5,287 bases of DNA from Rubrobacter sp. GTDB taxonomy: Bacteria > Actinomycetota > Rubrobacteria > Rubrobacterales > Rubrobacteraceae. The translations under genes were made by a program, and so were the position numbers. The stretch lies in assembly GCA_013815575.1 (NCBI GenBank), contig JACDFX010000177.1, positions 1 through 5,287 of the forward strand, written 5' to 3'. Of the stretch, positions 1-5,287 are shown in pieces (the stretch's first letter is position 1; each line of letters starts with the position of its first letter). The notes under the pieces are model-generated. The model was not told the origin of the DNA. It did no database searches and was given only the letters and a program-made list of their open reading frames with translations.

Positions 1-567
1 ACGCTCGTGGTCCGTTACGCGGACGGCACCGTTACCCGTGGCGAGTCGGAGGTTCACGGGGTCGGCAAGGTCGTCTCGCGGGTCTCCGTCGAGCCCGTAG
101 GAGTGCCCGCGCCACCGGGGGTGATCGAGGCCATACAAGACGCCGATGTGCTGGTGCTCGGCCCTGGCAGCCTCTTTACGAGCACCATCCCCGCGCTTCT
201 CGGCGGCGGTGTGCGCGAGGCCCTGTCCCGGTTCGGGGGGCCCGTCGTCTACGTGGCGAACGTTATGACGCAGCCGGGGGAGACGGACGGGTTCGCCGTC
301 TCGGACCACGTCAGGGCCATCTCCGGTCATCTCGGGCCCGTGGTGACCGACGTGCTCGTCCACTCCGGGGCTTTGTCTTCAGGCGTGCTGGCCCGCTACG
401 AGGCCGAGGAGGCGGCCCGGGTCGAGGTTGACCGGGAGGTCCTGCGCGAGATGGGCCTCGGGGTGAGGGAGGCCGCCGTGCTCTCCGGGGACGATGAGGC
501 CGGCCTCCGCCACGACCCGGGCCGCCTGGCGAGGGAGGTGTGCGAGGCTGCCCTCGTTCGCCTCTGA
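1..567 (+). CDS. yvcK: YvcK/CofD-like gluconeogenesis factor, C-terminal part (5' end outside window)
   Basis: The frame is open from base 1 to a TGA at 565-567, giving 188 residues of a protein whose start lies upstream. Seen: residues 48-61 read ADVLVLGPGSLFTS, followed by VVYVANVMTQPGETDGF and SDHVRAISGHLG. These are hallmark segments of the YvcK family, a CofD-like Rossmann fold that binds UDP-sugars in characterised members. The end (HDPGRLAREV) is also typical, so the C-terminus looks complete; the family is usually a little over 300 residues, so roughly the last 60% is here. Known of the family: cytoplasmic, needed for growth on gluconeogenic carbon sources and for cell-wall and cell-shape homeostasis in Bacillus and mycobacteria. 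The gene normally sits between rapZ (upstream, not visible) and whiA, and whiA does follow here. Its last 20 bases overlap the proposed whiA start, suggesting translational coupling. A GTG at 7 is in frame but is not a credible start because homology extends upstream of it. Confidence 0.95.
   Translation, partial: TLVVRYADGTVTRGESEVHGVGKVVSRVSVEPVGVPAPPGVIEAIQDADVLVLGPGSLFTSTIPALLGGGVREALSRFGGPVVYVANVMTQPGETDGFAVSDHVRAISGHLGPVVTDVLVHSGALSSGVLARYEAEEAARVEVDREVLREMGLGVREAAVLSGDDEAGLRHDPGRLAREVCEAALVRL
533..540 (+). promoter_or_regulatory. Shine-Dalgarno site supporting a CTG start for whiA
   Basis: GGGAGGTG lies inside the end of yvcK. Its AGG core ends at 538, 9 nt before the CTG at 548. It is too close to serve the GTG at 539 or the upstream ATG at 494, and is far (30 nt) from the GTG at 569. 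This spacing is the main nucleotide evidence for the CTG start. Confidence 0.5.
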
Positions 568-1408
568 GGTGCGCCGCCAACTGGCGGCCGGACTCGCGGA
601 TCGACCCGACCGCGCGGCCCGCCCGGAGCTCGCCGGCCTCGTGGACGCGGCCGGAGTGTGGGATGGAACCGGCGTAACGTTACGCACCTCCAGCGCCGCC
701 GTCGCCCGCTCGGCCGTGCGGCTGTGGCGCTCGGAGTTCGGGCTCGACTCCCGGCTCTCGCCCACGAAGCCCGACCGCTTCGGGCGGACCAGGTACGCCG
801 TCCGTACGGAAGGGAACGGGGCGATACAGGCGGCGGACGAGCTCCGGTTCGCCCGGCGGTCGCGCTCGGCGACCCAGCGCGCCGCCTACCTGCGGGGCGC
901 CTTCCAGGGGGCAGGCTCTGTTACCCGTCCGGGGGGGCGCGGCGGCTACCACCTTGAGGTCGTGCACCGCGACGAGGACTTCGCCCGGCGCGTGGCCGCC
1001 TTCTCCCGCGTACCCCTCAAGGTCGTACGGCGGCGGGGACGGTGGGTCGCCTACACCAAGAGCGCCGACGGCGTCACCTCCCTGCTCGCCCAGATGGGCC
1101 TGAACGAGGCCGTCCTGGAGTACGAGGCAAGGGCCGTCCTCGGCGAAGCAAAGGCGAACGCAAACCGCGCTACCAACTTCGACGCCGCCAACGCCGGCCG
1201 CACCGCCACCGCCGCCGCCCGCCAGCAGAGGGCGCTGCAAGCCATCGACCCGGCGGGGCTCCCCCCGGCGCTGCGCGAGATGCTCGAGCTCCGTCTCGAA
1301 AACCCCGACGCCTCCCTCGCGGAGCTCGCCCAGATGGGTGGGCTCTCCAAAAGCGCCGTCAACCACCGGCTGCGGCGCCTGGTGGGCGTGGCGGCACGCC
1401 CCGGCTGA
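548..1408 (+). CDS. whiA: WhiA, sporulation/cell-division DNA-binding regulator (LAGLIDADG-like + HTH)
   Basis: This is a 286-residue WhiA. The N-terminal part (FASEVRRQLA at 4-13) matches the family opening F/T-x-x-EV-K/R-x-EL. The central LAGLIDADG-homing-endonuclease-like domain contains AAYLRGAFQGAGSV at about 112-125, and the conserved NANRATNFDAAN follows at about 204-215. The C-terminal helix-turn-helix (DASLAELAQMGGLSKSAVNHRLRRL, split by its turn) spans about 254-278. Known: WhiA controls sporulation septation genes with WhiB in Streptomyces and is broadly conserved in Gram-positives, including non-sporulating ones, where it affects division and chromosome segregation. Start choice: an ATG at 494 is in frame but adds 18 residues with no family resemblance and has no good ribosome site. 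GTG at 569 would delete conserved residues. CTG at 548 fits the family N-terminus and has GGGAGG at 533-538, 9 nt upstream. The start is therefore probable, not proven; gene identity is very secure. Confidence 0.95.
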   Translation: MPSFASEVRRQLAAGLADRPDRAARPELAGLVDAAGVWDGTGVTLRTSSAAVARSAVRLWRSEFGLDSRLSPTKPDRFGRTRYAVRTEGNGAIQAADELRFARRSRSATQRAAYLRGAFQGAGSVTRPGGRGGYHLEVVHRDEDFARRVAAFSRVPLKVVRRRGRWVAYTKSADGVTSLLAQMGLNEAVLEYEARAVLGEAKANANRATNFDAANAGRTATAAARQQRALQAIDPAGLPPALREMLELRLENPDASLAELAQMGGLSKSAVNHRLRRLVGVAARPG

Positions 1409-1591
1409 CGCCCCAGCCTCTCAGCACGCTACGCCTCTCGGGCTTCTCTTTCAGGACGGCGCAGCCGGCGTTCTTACCCGCGGGCCCTTGCGCGGGGCGT
1501 TGGGGCCGGAGGTTCCATGGGTGGCGGCTTTTAATGGGGGCCGCTTTCGGTAACAATAGGGAGAGATCGAAAACTACGAGAGGAGAGGGTT
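1409..1591 (+). promoter_or_regulatory. whiA-gap intergenic region, probable site of the gap promoter
   Basis: These 183 bp separate whiA from gap. The last 60 bases are clearly less GC-rich than the surroundings and carry two -10-like hexamers: TTTAAT (1530-1535) and AACAAT (1552-1557). Neither has a convincing TTGACA-type -35 at 16-19 bp, so no single promoter can be chosen. Two weak inverted repeats occur: CCCGCG/CGCGGG (1477-1482 and 1491-1496, 8-nt loop) and GCGGC/GCCGC (1524-1528 and 1540-1544, followed by only three T). Neither is a good intrinsic terminator. A strong gap ribosome site follows: AGGAG at 1581-1585, 6 nt before the TTG start. A promoter here is inferred from the gap length and base composition. 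Confidence 0.35.
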
Positions 1592-2599
1592 TTGGCAGTT
1601 CGAGTTGGGATCAACGGCTTCGGCCGAATCGGGATGCTGACCGCCAAGGCGGCCATAGAGCGCAGCGACGACGACATCGAGATCGTGGCGATCAACGACC
1701 TCATGCCGATGGAGAGCCTGGCGCTGCTCTTCAAGCGCGACACCGTACACGGCATCTGGCCCGAGGACGTGAGTCTTGACGGGAACATCCTGCGCGTGGG
1801 CGACCGGGAGATAAAGACCTTCGCCGAGCGCGACCCGGCCCAGATCCCCTGGGGCGACGTCGGCGCCGACATCGTCGTGGAATCAACCGGCGTCTTTGCC
1901 AACCGCGAGGGTGCCGCCAAGCACCTCGACGGCGGTGCCAAGAAGGTCGTCATCTCCGCCCCGGCCAAGGGCGTTGACGCCACCTTCGTCTTCAAGGTCA
2001 ACCACGAGGACTACGACCCCGAGAACCACCAGGTCGTCTCGAACGCCTCCTGCACGACCAACTGCATCATCCCGCTGGTGAAGGTGCTGCAGGACAACTT
2101 CGGCATCGAGTCCGGCTACATGACCACCGTCCACGCCTTCACCAACGACCAGAGCCTCCTCGACGCGGCCCACAAGGACCCGAGGCGGGCCCGGTCCGCG
2201 CCGAGCAACATCGTGCCGACCTCCACGGGCGCCGCCCGGACGGCCGGGGAGATCTACCCCGACCTCAAGGGCAAGGTTGACGGCATGGCGATGCGCGTCC
2301 CCATCCCCGACGGCTCCATAACGGACTTTGTCGCCCAGATCTCCAACGAGGCGAGCGCCGAAGACGTGAACGCCGCCTTCAAAACGGCCGCCGAGGGAGA
2401 GCTCTCCGGCGTCCTCGAGTACTCCGAGGCCCCGCTGGTCTCCAGCGACATCGTCGGCAACCCGGCCTCCTGCGTCTTTGACTCCCCTCTCACGATGTCC
2501 AACGGCCGCACCGTCAAGGTCCTCGGCTGGTACGACAACGAGTGGGGCTACTCAAACCGCACCGTCGACCTCGTGCAGTTTATGGGAGAGAAACTTTAG
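1592..2599 (+). CDS. gap: Type I glyceraldehyde-3-phosphate dehydrogenase
   Basis: This cytoplasmic enzyme oxidises and phosphorylates glyceraldehyde 3-phosphate to 1,3-bisphosphoglycerate using NAD(P)+. The protein is 335 residues, the normal family length. Seen: the dinucleotide-binding loop GINGFGRIG (6-14); Asn35-Asp36 at the end of the second strand, which contacts the NAD ribose; ASCTTNC (152-158) with catalytic Cys154; His181 in TVHAFT; STGAA (211-215); and the C-terminal WYDNEWGYSNR (313-323). TTG is the start, because the family consensus begins right there and AGGAG sits 6 nt upstream. At 191-194 the sequence is DAAH, where strictly NAD-dependent bacterial enzymes usually have DLPH and NADP-using photosynthetic forms have DASH, so cofactor choice is open. 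The neighbours pgk and tpiA supply the next and previous glycolytic steps. No cggR-type regulator gene precedes it; whiA does. Confidence 0.98.
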   Translation: MAVRVGINGFGRIGMLTAKAAIERSDDDIEIVAINDLMPMESLALLFKRDTVHGIWPEDVSLDGNILRVGDREIKTFAERDPAQIPWGDVGADIVVESTGVFANREGAAKHLDGGAKKVVISAPAKGVDATFVFKVNHEDYDPENHQVVSNASCTTNCIIPLVKVLQDNFGIESGYMTTVHAFTNDQSLLDAAHKDPRRARSAPSNIVPTSTGAARTAGEIYPDLKGKVDGMAMRVPIPDGSITDFVAQISNEASAEDVNAAFKTAAEGELSGVLEYSEAPLVSSDIVGNPASCVFDSPLTMSNGRTVKVLGWYDNEWGYSNRTVDLVQFMGEKL

Positions 2600-2629
2600 A
2601 GCACGCCTGCTACGCCAGATTTCCAGCAC

Positions 2630-2645
2630 GGCGCTTCGCGCCTTT
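2630..2645 (+). terminator. Small GC hairpin with short T-run between gap and pgk (possible attenuator)
   Basis: GGCGC (2630-2634) pairs perfectly with GCGCC (2638-2642) around a TTC loop, followed by TTT (2643-2645). The stem is only 5 bp and the T-run only three, so it would be a weak intrinsic terminator at best. It lies 30 bp after the gap stop. It could reduce read-through into pgk or act as a 3' stabilising hairpin for the gap message. A second 5-bp hairpin, GCCAG/CTGGC at 2678-2691, lies further on and has no T-run. Confidence 0.25.
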
Positions 2646-2740
2646 CGGCCCGCTCCATCCCGCGGCCTACGCCTTTAGCCAGTCCTCTGGCCTGGACGTG
2701 GTCGCGGCCCGGAGCGGGCTGACAAGCTGTGACTACCGAG

Positions 2741-2748
2741 AGGAGGAG
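2741..2748 (+). promoter_or_regulatory. Strong Shine-Dalgarno site deciding the pgk start
   Basis: AGGAGGAG is a near-perfect match to the anti-Shine-Dalgarno sequence. AGGAGG ends 4 nt before the ATC at 2751 but 19 nt before the first conventional codon, GTG at 2766. No ATG, GTG, TTG or CTG occurs in frame between the upstream stop (2730-2732) and 2766. The site therefore favours initiation at ATC. Confidence 0.6.
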
Positions 2749-2750
2749 CC

Positions 2751-3932
2751 ATCGACAAGCGGAGCGTGAGAGACCTGGACGTGCGCGGCAAGAAGGTGCT
2801 CGTGCGGGTTGATTTCAACGTGCCGGTGAAAGACGGGGAGGTCACCGACGACACGCGCATCCGGCGGGCGCTGCCGACCATCCGGCACCTGCTCTCCGAG
2901 GGGGCCAGGCCGGCCCTGATCTCGCACCTCGGGCGCCCAAAGGGCGAGCCTGACCCGAAATACGCGATGGACCCCGTAGCCACGAGGCTTGAGGAACTTC
3001 TGGGCGGGCACGTGAAGAAGCTGGACACCGCGGTCGGCCCGGAAGTGGGGGAGGCGCTGGACGGGCTGGACGGGGGCGTGGTGCTGCTTGAGAACTCCCG
3101 GTTCTACCCGGGCGAGACAGAGAACGACGCCGGGTTCGCTGGGGAGCTCGCCGCGCCATTCGAGGCCTACGTCAACGATGCCTTCGGGGCGGCGCACAGG
3201 GCACACGCCACGACCGTCGGGGTGGCCGAGAGGCTGCCGACGGCGGCGGGGCTGTTGATGGAGGCGGAGATCGACTACCTCGACGGCGTCTTGCGGGACC
3301 CCGAGCGGCCGTTCGTCGCCATCCTGGGCGGGGCCAAGGTCTCCGACAAGCTCGGCGTCATAGAGAGCCTGCTCGGCGTGGCCGACTCGCTGCTCATCGG
3401 CGGGGCCATGTGCTTCACGTTCTTCAGGGCTCAGGGGTACGAGATCGGCAACTCCCTCGTCGAGGACGATTATCTGGAAGAGGCGAAACGTCTCATGCAA
3501 GAGGCGGGGGATAGGCTCGTCCTTCCCGTCGACGTGGTCGTGGCGGACGCGATAGAGGAGGGGTCCGAGACGCAGACCGTCCGGGTGAGCGGCGGCATCC
3601 CGTCAGGCAAGATGGGGCTGGATATCGGGCCGGAGAGCGTGGATCTCTTCCGGGGACGTATCTCGGATGCCAGGACCATCTTCTGGAACGGCCCGATGGG
3701 CGTCTTCGAGGTCGACGCCTTCGCCCGGGGGACCGAGGGGGTCGCCGGGGCCGTCGCGGAGGCCAGCGACGGGGGCGCGACCAGCGTGATCGGGGGCGGC
3801 GACTCGGTCGCGGCCGTCAACAAGCTAGGCCTGGACGACCGGATGGGCCACATTTCGACCGGCGGCGGCGCCTCTTTGGAGTACGTCGAGGGCAAGGAGT
3901 TGCCGGGCGTCGCCGTTCTGCCGGACAAGTAA
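2751..3932 (+). CDS. pgk: Phosphoglycerate kinase
   Basis: This cytoplasmic enzyme transfers phosphate from 1,3-bisphosphoglycerate to ADP. Positions count from the proposed ATC start (393 residues; 388 from GTG at 2766). Seen: signature RVDFNVP (19-25), substrate-binding TRIR (Arg36), SHLGRP (58-63), NDAFGAAHRAHA (142-153), the hinge/nucleotide region ILGGAKVSDK (191-200), WNGPMGVFE (312-320), GGGDS (348-352) and STGGGASLE (369-377). Both lobes are complete. The segment encoded before GTG 2766 reads (I/M)DKRS, and the whole N-terminus aligns without gaps to the common M-N-K-K-T-V/L-R/K-D-x-D opening of bacterial PGKs, with a strong ribosome site in front. ATC is therefore preferred, though a sequencing error in an ATG or use of GTG cannot be excluded. 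It lies 151 bp after gap and 29 bp before tpiA. Gene identity is certain; only the start is in doubt. Confidence 0.98.
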   Translation: MDKRSVRDLDVRGKKVLVRVDFNVPVKDGEVTDDTRIRRALPTIRHLLSEGARPALISHLGRPKGEPDPKYAMDPVATRLEELLGGHVKKLDTAVGPEVGEALDGLDGGVVLLENSRFYPGETENDAGFAGELAAPFEAYVNDAFGAAHRAHATTVGVAERLPTAAGLLMEAEIDYLDGVLRDPERPFVAILGGAKVSDKLGVIESLLGVADSLLIGGAMCFTFFRAQGYEIGNSLVEDDYLEEAKRLMQEAGDRLVLPVDVVVADAIEEGSETQTVRVSGGIPSGKMGLDIGPESVDLFRGRISDARTIFWNGPMGVFEVDAFARGTEGVAGAVAEASDGGATSVIGGGDSVAAVNKLGLDDRMGHISTGGGASLEYVEGKELPGVAVLPDK

Positions 3933-3961
3933 ACAAGTTACACGAGAGGGGAGCGAAACCC

Positions 3962-4741
3962 ATGGCGCGACGCCCGATGATGGCCGCTAACTGGAAGATG
4001 AACAAGACCGTGACGGAGGCCCAGAACTACACGGCGGCCCTGCTGCCGCGGGCCGCGGACGCGAGAGGGGTGGACGTGGCGGTCTTCGTCCCGTTCACCT
4101 GCCTGCACGAGGTCGGCAGGATGGCCGAAGACTCGGCCGTCATCGCCGGCGCCCAGAACTTCTACTACGAGGACTCCGGCGCCTTTACCGGCGAGATATC
4201 GGTCCCGATGCTCCAGGACGTGCTGGCGCGGGCCGTGCTCGTCGGACACTCCGAGCGGCGTGAGATCTTTGGCGAGACCGACACGCTTGTCGCCCACAAA
4301 ACGAAGCGCGCCGTGGACGCGGGCCTGCTCCCGATAGTCTGCGTCGGCGAGACGAAGGAAGAGCGCGACGCGGGCGGCATGTGGGAGAAGGTCTCCACGC
4401 AGGTCCGACGCGTGCTCGAAGAGATCGGTGAGGTCGGCGGCGAGGGAGTGGTCTTCGCCTACGAGCCCATCTGGGCCATCGGCACGGGAGATACCGCCAC
4501 CCCCGACGACGCCCAGGACGCCACCGGCCGCATACGCGAGCTCCTGCGGGAGGAGCGCGGTGGGGACTTCGCGGACGGCGTACGAATCCTCTACGGCGGT
4601 TCCGTCAAGCCGGCCAACGTCGCCGAGATCATGTCGCAGGCCGACGTGGACGGCGCCCTCGTCGGCGGGGCGAGCCTTGAGGTGGACTCCTTCGCGCAAC
4701 TCGTGGAGGCCGCGGCGGGCGCGGGTTCCGACGAAGTTTAG
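3962..4741 (+). CDS. tpiA: Triose-phosphate isomerase
   Basis: This cytoplasmic TIM-barrel enzyme interconverts dihydroxyacetone phosphate and glyceraldehyde 3-phosphate. At 259 residues it is slightly longer than the usual ~250, the excess being a short acidic C-terminal tail. Seen: AANWKMNKT (8-16) with catalytic Asn10 and Lys12; AQNFYYEDSGAFTGE (64-78); VLVGHSERR (92-100) with electrophile His96; AYEPIWAIGTG (166-176) with catalytic base Glu168 and the mobile loop 6; YGGSVKP (211-217); and GALVGGAS (231-238), the phosphate-binding part. All catalytic residues are present. ATG 3962 has GGGGAG (3948-3953) 8 nt upstream and fits the family N-terminus. The 29-bp gap after pgk, with no terminator, implies cotranscription. 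Confidence 0.98.
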   Translation: MARRPMMAANWKMNKTVTEAQNYTAALLPRAADARGVDVAVFVPFTCLHEVGRMAEDSAVIAGAQNFYYEDSGAFTGEISVPMLQDVLARAVLVGHSERREIFGETDTLVAHKTKRAVDAGLLPIVCVGETKEERDAGGMWEKVSTQVRRVLEEIGEVGGEGVVFAYEPIWAIGTGDTATPDDAQDATGRIRELLREERGGDFADGVRILYGGSVKPANVAEIMSQADVDGALVGGASLEVDSFAQLVEAAAGAGSDEV

Positions 4742-4761
4742 GGTGGCGGTATCCGGGTCTG

Positions 4762-4770
4762 TGATAGACT
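4762..4770 (+). promoter_or_regulatory. Candidate extended -10 promoter giving a near-leaderless secG mRNA
   Basis: TGATAGACT combines the TGn extension with a TAnnnT hexamer (TAGACT, 4765-4770). The secG ATG begins at 4780, leaving a 9-nt spacer, so transcription would start at or within about 3 nt of the start codon. No TTGACA-like -35 is visible at normal spacing, as is common for extended -10 promoters. No Shine-Dalgarno sequence precedes secG, which fits leaderless translation. The same hexamer at the same distance precedes the next gene. Confidence 0.4.
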
Positions 4771-4779
4771 AGCTTCGTT

Positions 4780-5007
4780 ATGATTTTCTACCTGATTGCC
4801 TTCTTTCATATAGTCTTCTGCGTCGCCCTCGTCGGCATGATCCTGCTGCACTCCGGCAAGGGCGGCGGGCTCTCGTCGAGCTTCGGGGGCGGCATGGGCG
4901 GCACTTTCTCCGGCACGACCATCATGGAGAAGAACCTGACGCGGCTGACCCTGATCGTGGTGGGCCTCTTCACCCTGACCGGCATAGTTTTGTTCTTCTT
5001 GGGATAA
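4780..5007 (+). CDS. secG: Preprotein translocase subunit SecG
   Basis: This is a 75-residue membrane protein, an accessory subunit of the SecYEG protein-export channel. Seen: a first hydrophobic helix at about residues 2-23 (FYLIAFFHIVFCVALVGMIL); the conserved cytosolic-loop motif LLHSGKGGGLSSSFGG (22-37), which is diagnostic of SecG; a glycine-rich loop to about 50; and a second helix at about 55-74 ending almost at the C-terminus. Length and topology are normal for Gram-positive SecG. It lies 38 bp after tpiA, as in many Gram-positive gap-pgk-tpi-secG clusters. The region before the ATG has no purine-rich ribosome site, so translation relies on coupling or on a leaderless transcript from the adjacent TGATAGACT element. 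A TAA stop ends it; no terminator hairpin is seen downstream. Confidence 0.96.
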   Translation: MIFYLIAFFHIVFCVALVGMILLHSGKGGGLSSSFGGGMGGTFSGTTIMEKNLTRLTLIVVGLFTLTGIVLFFLG

Positions 5008-5035
5008 TCTTTACAATGAAGGGCTGCTGAACGGG

Positions 5036-5041
5036 TAGACT
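5036..5041 (+). promoter_or_regulatory. Candidate -10 element of the repeat-protein gene
   Basis: TAGACT ends 9 nt before the GTG at 5051, the same hexamer and spacing as upstream of secG. A TTTACA at 5010-5015 (5 of 6 to TTGACA) lies 20 nt upstream, a longer gap than usual. A competing -10-like GATAAT occurs at 5054-5059. If that one is used, the message would start near 5066 and force initiation at ATG 5096. Confidence 0.3.
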
Positions 5042-5050
5042 TCGGTTAGT

Positions 5051-5287
5051 GTGGATAATGTCAGGGAGAGGAGAACGGCGAGAAAGCACGCATTTATGTT
5101 TGTTTTCGTGTTGGTGACGACGCTTGTAGTAGCGGGGGCTGCGTTCGCAGCGGTCAAGCAGTGCAACGGCGGGACGTGCCGCGGCACCAGCGGGGATGAC
5201 AAGATCTACGGCAGCGTCCGCAACGAGATCGTCTTCGGCGGGCAGGGCGACGACAGGCTGTACGGCCGCGGCGGCGAGGATCTTCTC
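5051..5287 (+). CDS. Secreted RTX-like calcium-binding repeat protein, N-terminal part (3' end outside window)
   Basis: The frame is open to the window edge and encodes 79 residues from GTG 5051. Seen: a basic n-region (RERRTARKH, 5-13), a hydrophobic core of about 16-30 (MFVFVLVTTLVVAGA) and an Ala-Phe-Ala at 31-33, together a good Sec signal peptide with likely cleavage after 33. The mature start has CNGGTC (38-43), a Cys pair. Gly/Asp-rich repeats follow: GTSGDDKIYG (45-54), then GGQGDDRLYGRGGEDLL (63-79), matching the GGxGxDxLx nonapeptide of hemolysin-type calcium-binding proteins, which fold as a beta-roll on binding Ca2+. Inference: exported by Sec, since the signal is N-terminal; the role is unknown, because such repeats occur in enzymes, adhesins and surface proteins. 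Start: ATG 5096 would drop the basic n-region, so GTG 5051 is preferred although no ribosome site precedes it. It is probably its own transcription unit. Confidence 0.8.
   Translation, partial: MDNVRERRTARKHAFMFVFVLVTTLVVAGAAFAAVKQCNGGTCRGTSGDDKIYGSVRNEIVFGGQGDDRLYGRGGEDLL

Noticed and set aside
680..1366. 228-codon open frame on the minus strand across whiA
   Set aside because: It is antisense to a gene with clear family motifs. Its composition (Gly/Pro/Arg-rich, no recognisable motif) is what the reverse of GC-rich codons gives.
1477..1496. CCCGCG/CGCGGG inverted repeat as a whiA terminator
   Set aside because: The stem is 6 bp with an 8-nt loop and no following T-run. Such repeats arise readily in GC-rich DNA.
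1409..1591. Operator for a CggR-like glycolytic repressor before gap
   Set aside because: No cggR-type gene precedes gap in this window, and I see no convincing paired operator sequence in the gap.
2733..3500. 255-codon open frame on the minus strand across pgk
   Set aside because: Long antisense frames are expected in high-GC genes. The protein is rich in Arg/Pro/Val with no domain, and it lies opposite conserved PGK motifs.
3938..4699. 253-codon open frame on the minus strand covering nearly all of tpiA
   Set aside because: It is a mirror of tpiA codon bias; the predicted protein has no recognisable motif, and the sense strand is an intact enzyme.
5096..5287. ATG 5096 as start of the repeat-protein gene
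   Set aside because: It removes the Arg/Lys-rich n-region needed for a good signal peptide, and the purine-rich tract at 5064-5074 is over 20 nt away. It is kept as an alternative if transcription begins near 5066.

Overview
The window is an ordinary, well-preserved housekeeping segment from a GC-rich bacterium. All complete genes lie on the + strand. The order yvcK - whiA - gap - pgk - tpiA - secG is the classic actinobacterial arrangement. The PGK N-terminus has the RVDFNVP form rather than the RxDLNVP form typical of Streptomyces and mycobacteria, and a secreted calcium-repeat protein follows secG. Together these fit a deep-branching actinobacterium such as Rubrobacter. That placement is an inference from gene order and protein character; no 16S rRNA or other decisive marker is present.

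Layout: positions 1-567 hold the C-terminal part of a YvcK/CofD-like protein, which overlaps the start of whiA (548-1408). A 183-bp gap (1409-1591) follows, with small hairpins and AT-rich promoter-like sequence but no clear terminator. The lower-glycolysis block is next: gap (1592-2599, TTG start), a 166-bp gap with a small GC hairpin, pgk (ending 3932, probably starting at an unusual ATC codon at 2751), and tpiA (3962-4741). secG (4780-5007) follows after 38 bp and encodes the small Sec translocase subunit. The window ends inside an exported protein with glycine/aspartate-rich calcium-binding repeats (from 5051).

YvcK (carbon-source and cell-envelope homeostasis) and WhiA (a LAGLIDADG-derived DNA-binding protein) form a translationally overlapping pair. 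GAPDH, PGK and TIM catalyse consecutive triose-phosphate steps and are probably co-expressed, at least in part. SecG is not metabolically related but commonly ends this operon in Gram-positive bacteria.

I see no new biological system here. The observations worth checking concern gene expression. Non-canonical start codons seem favoured for whiA (CTG), gap (TTG) and pgk (ATC). secG and the last gene both lack a Shine-Dalgarno sequence, and each has a TAGACT hexamer exactly 9 nt before its start, suggesting leaderless or near-leaderless mRNAs. The GAPDH has Ala-Ala where strictly NAD-specific enzymes usually have Leu-Pro.
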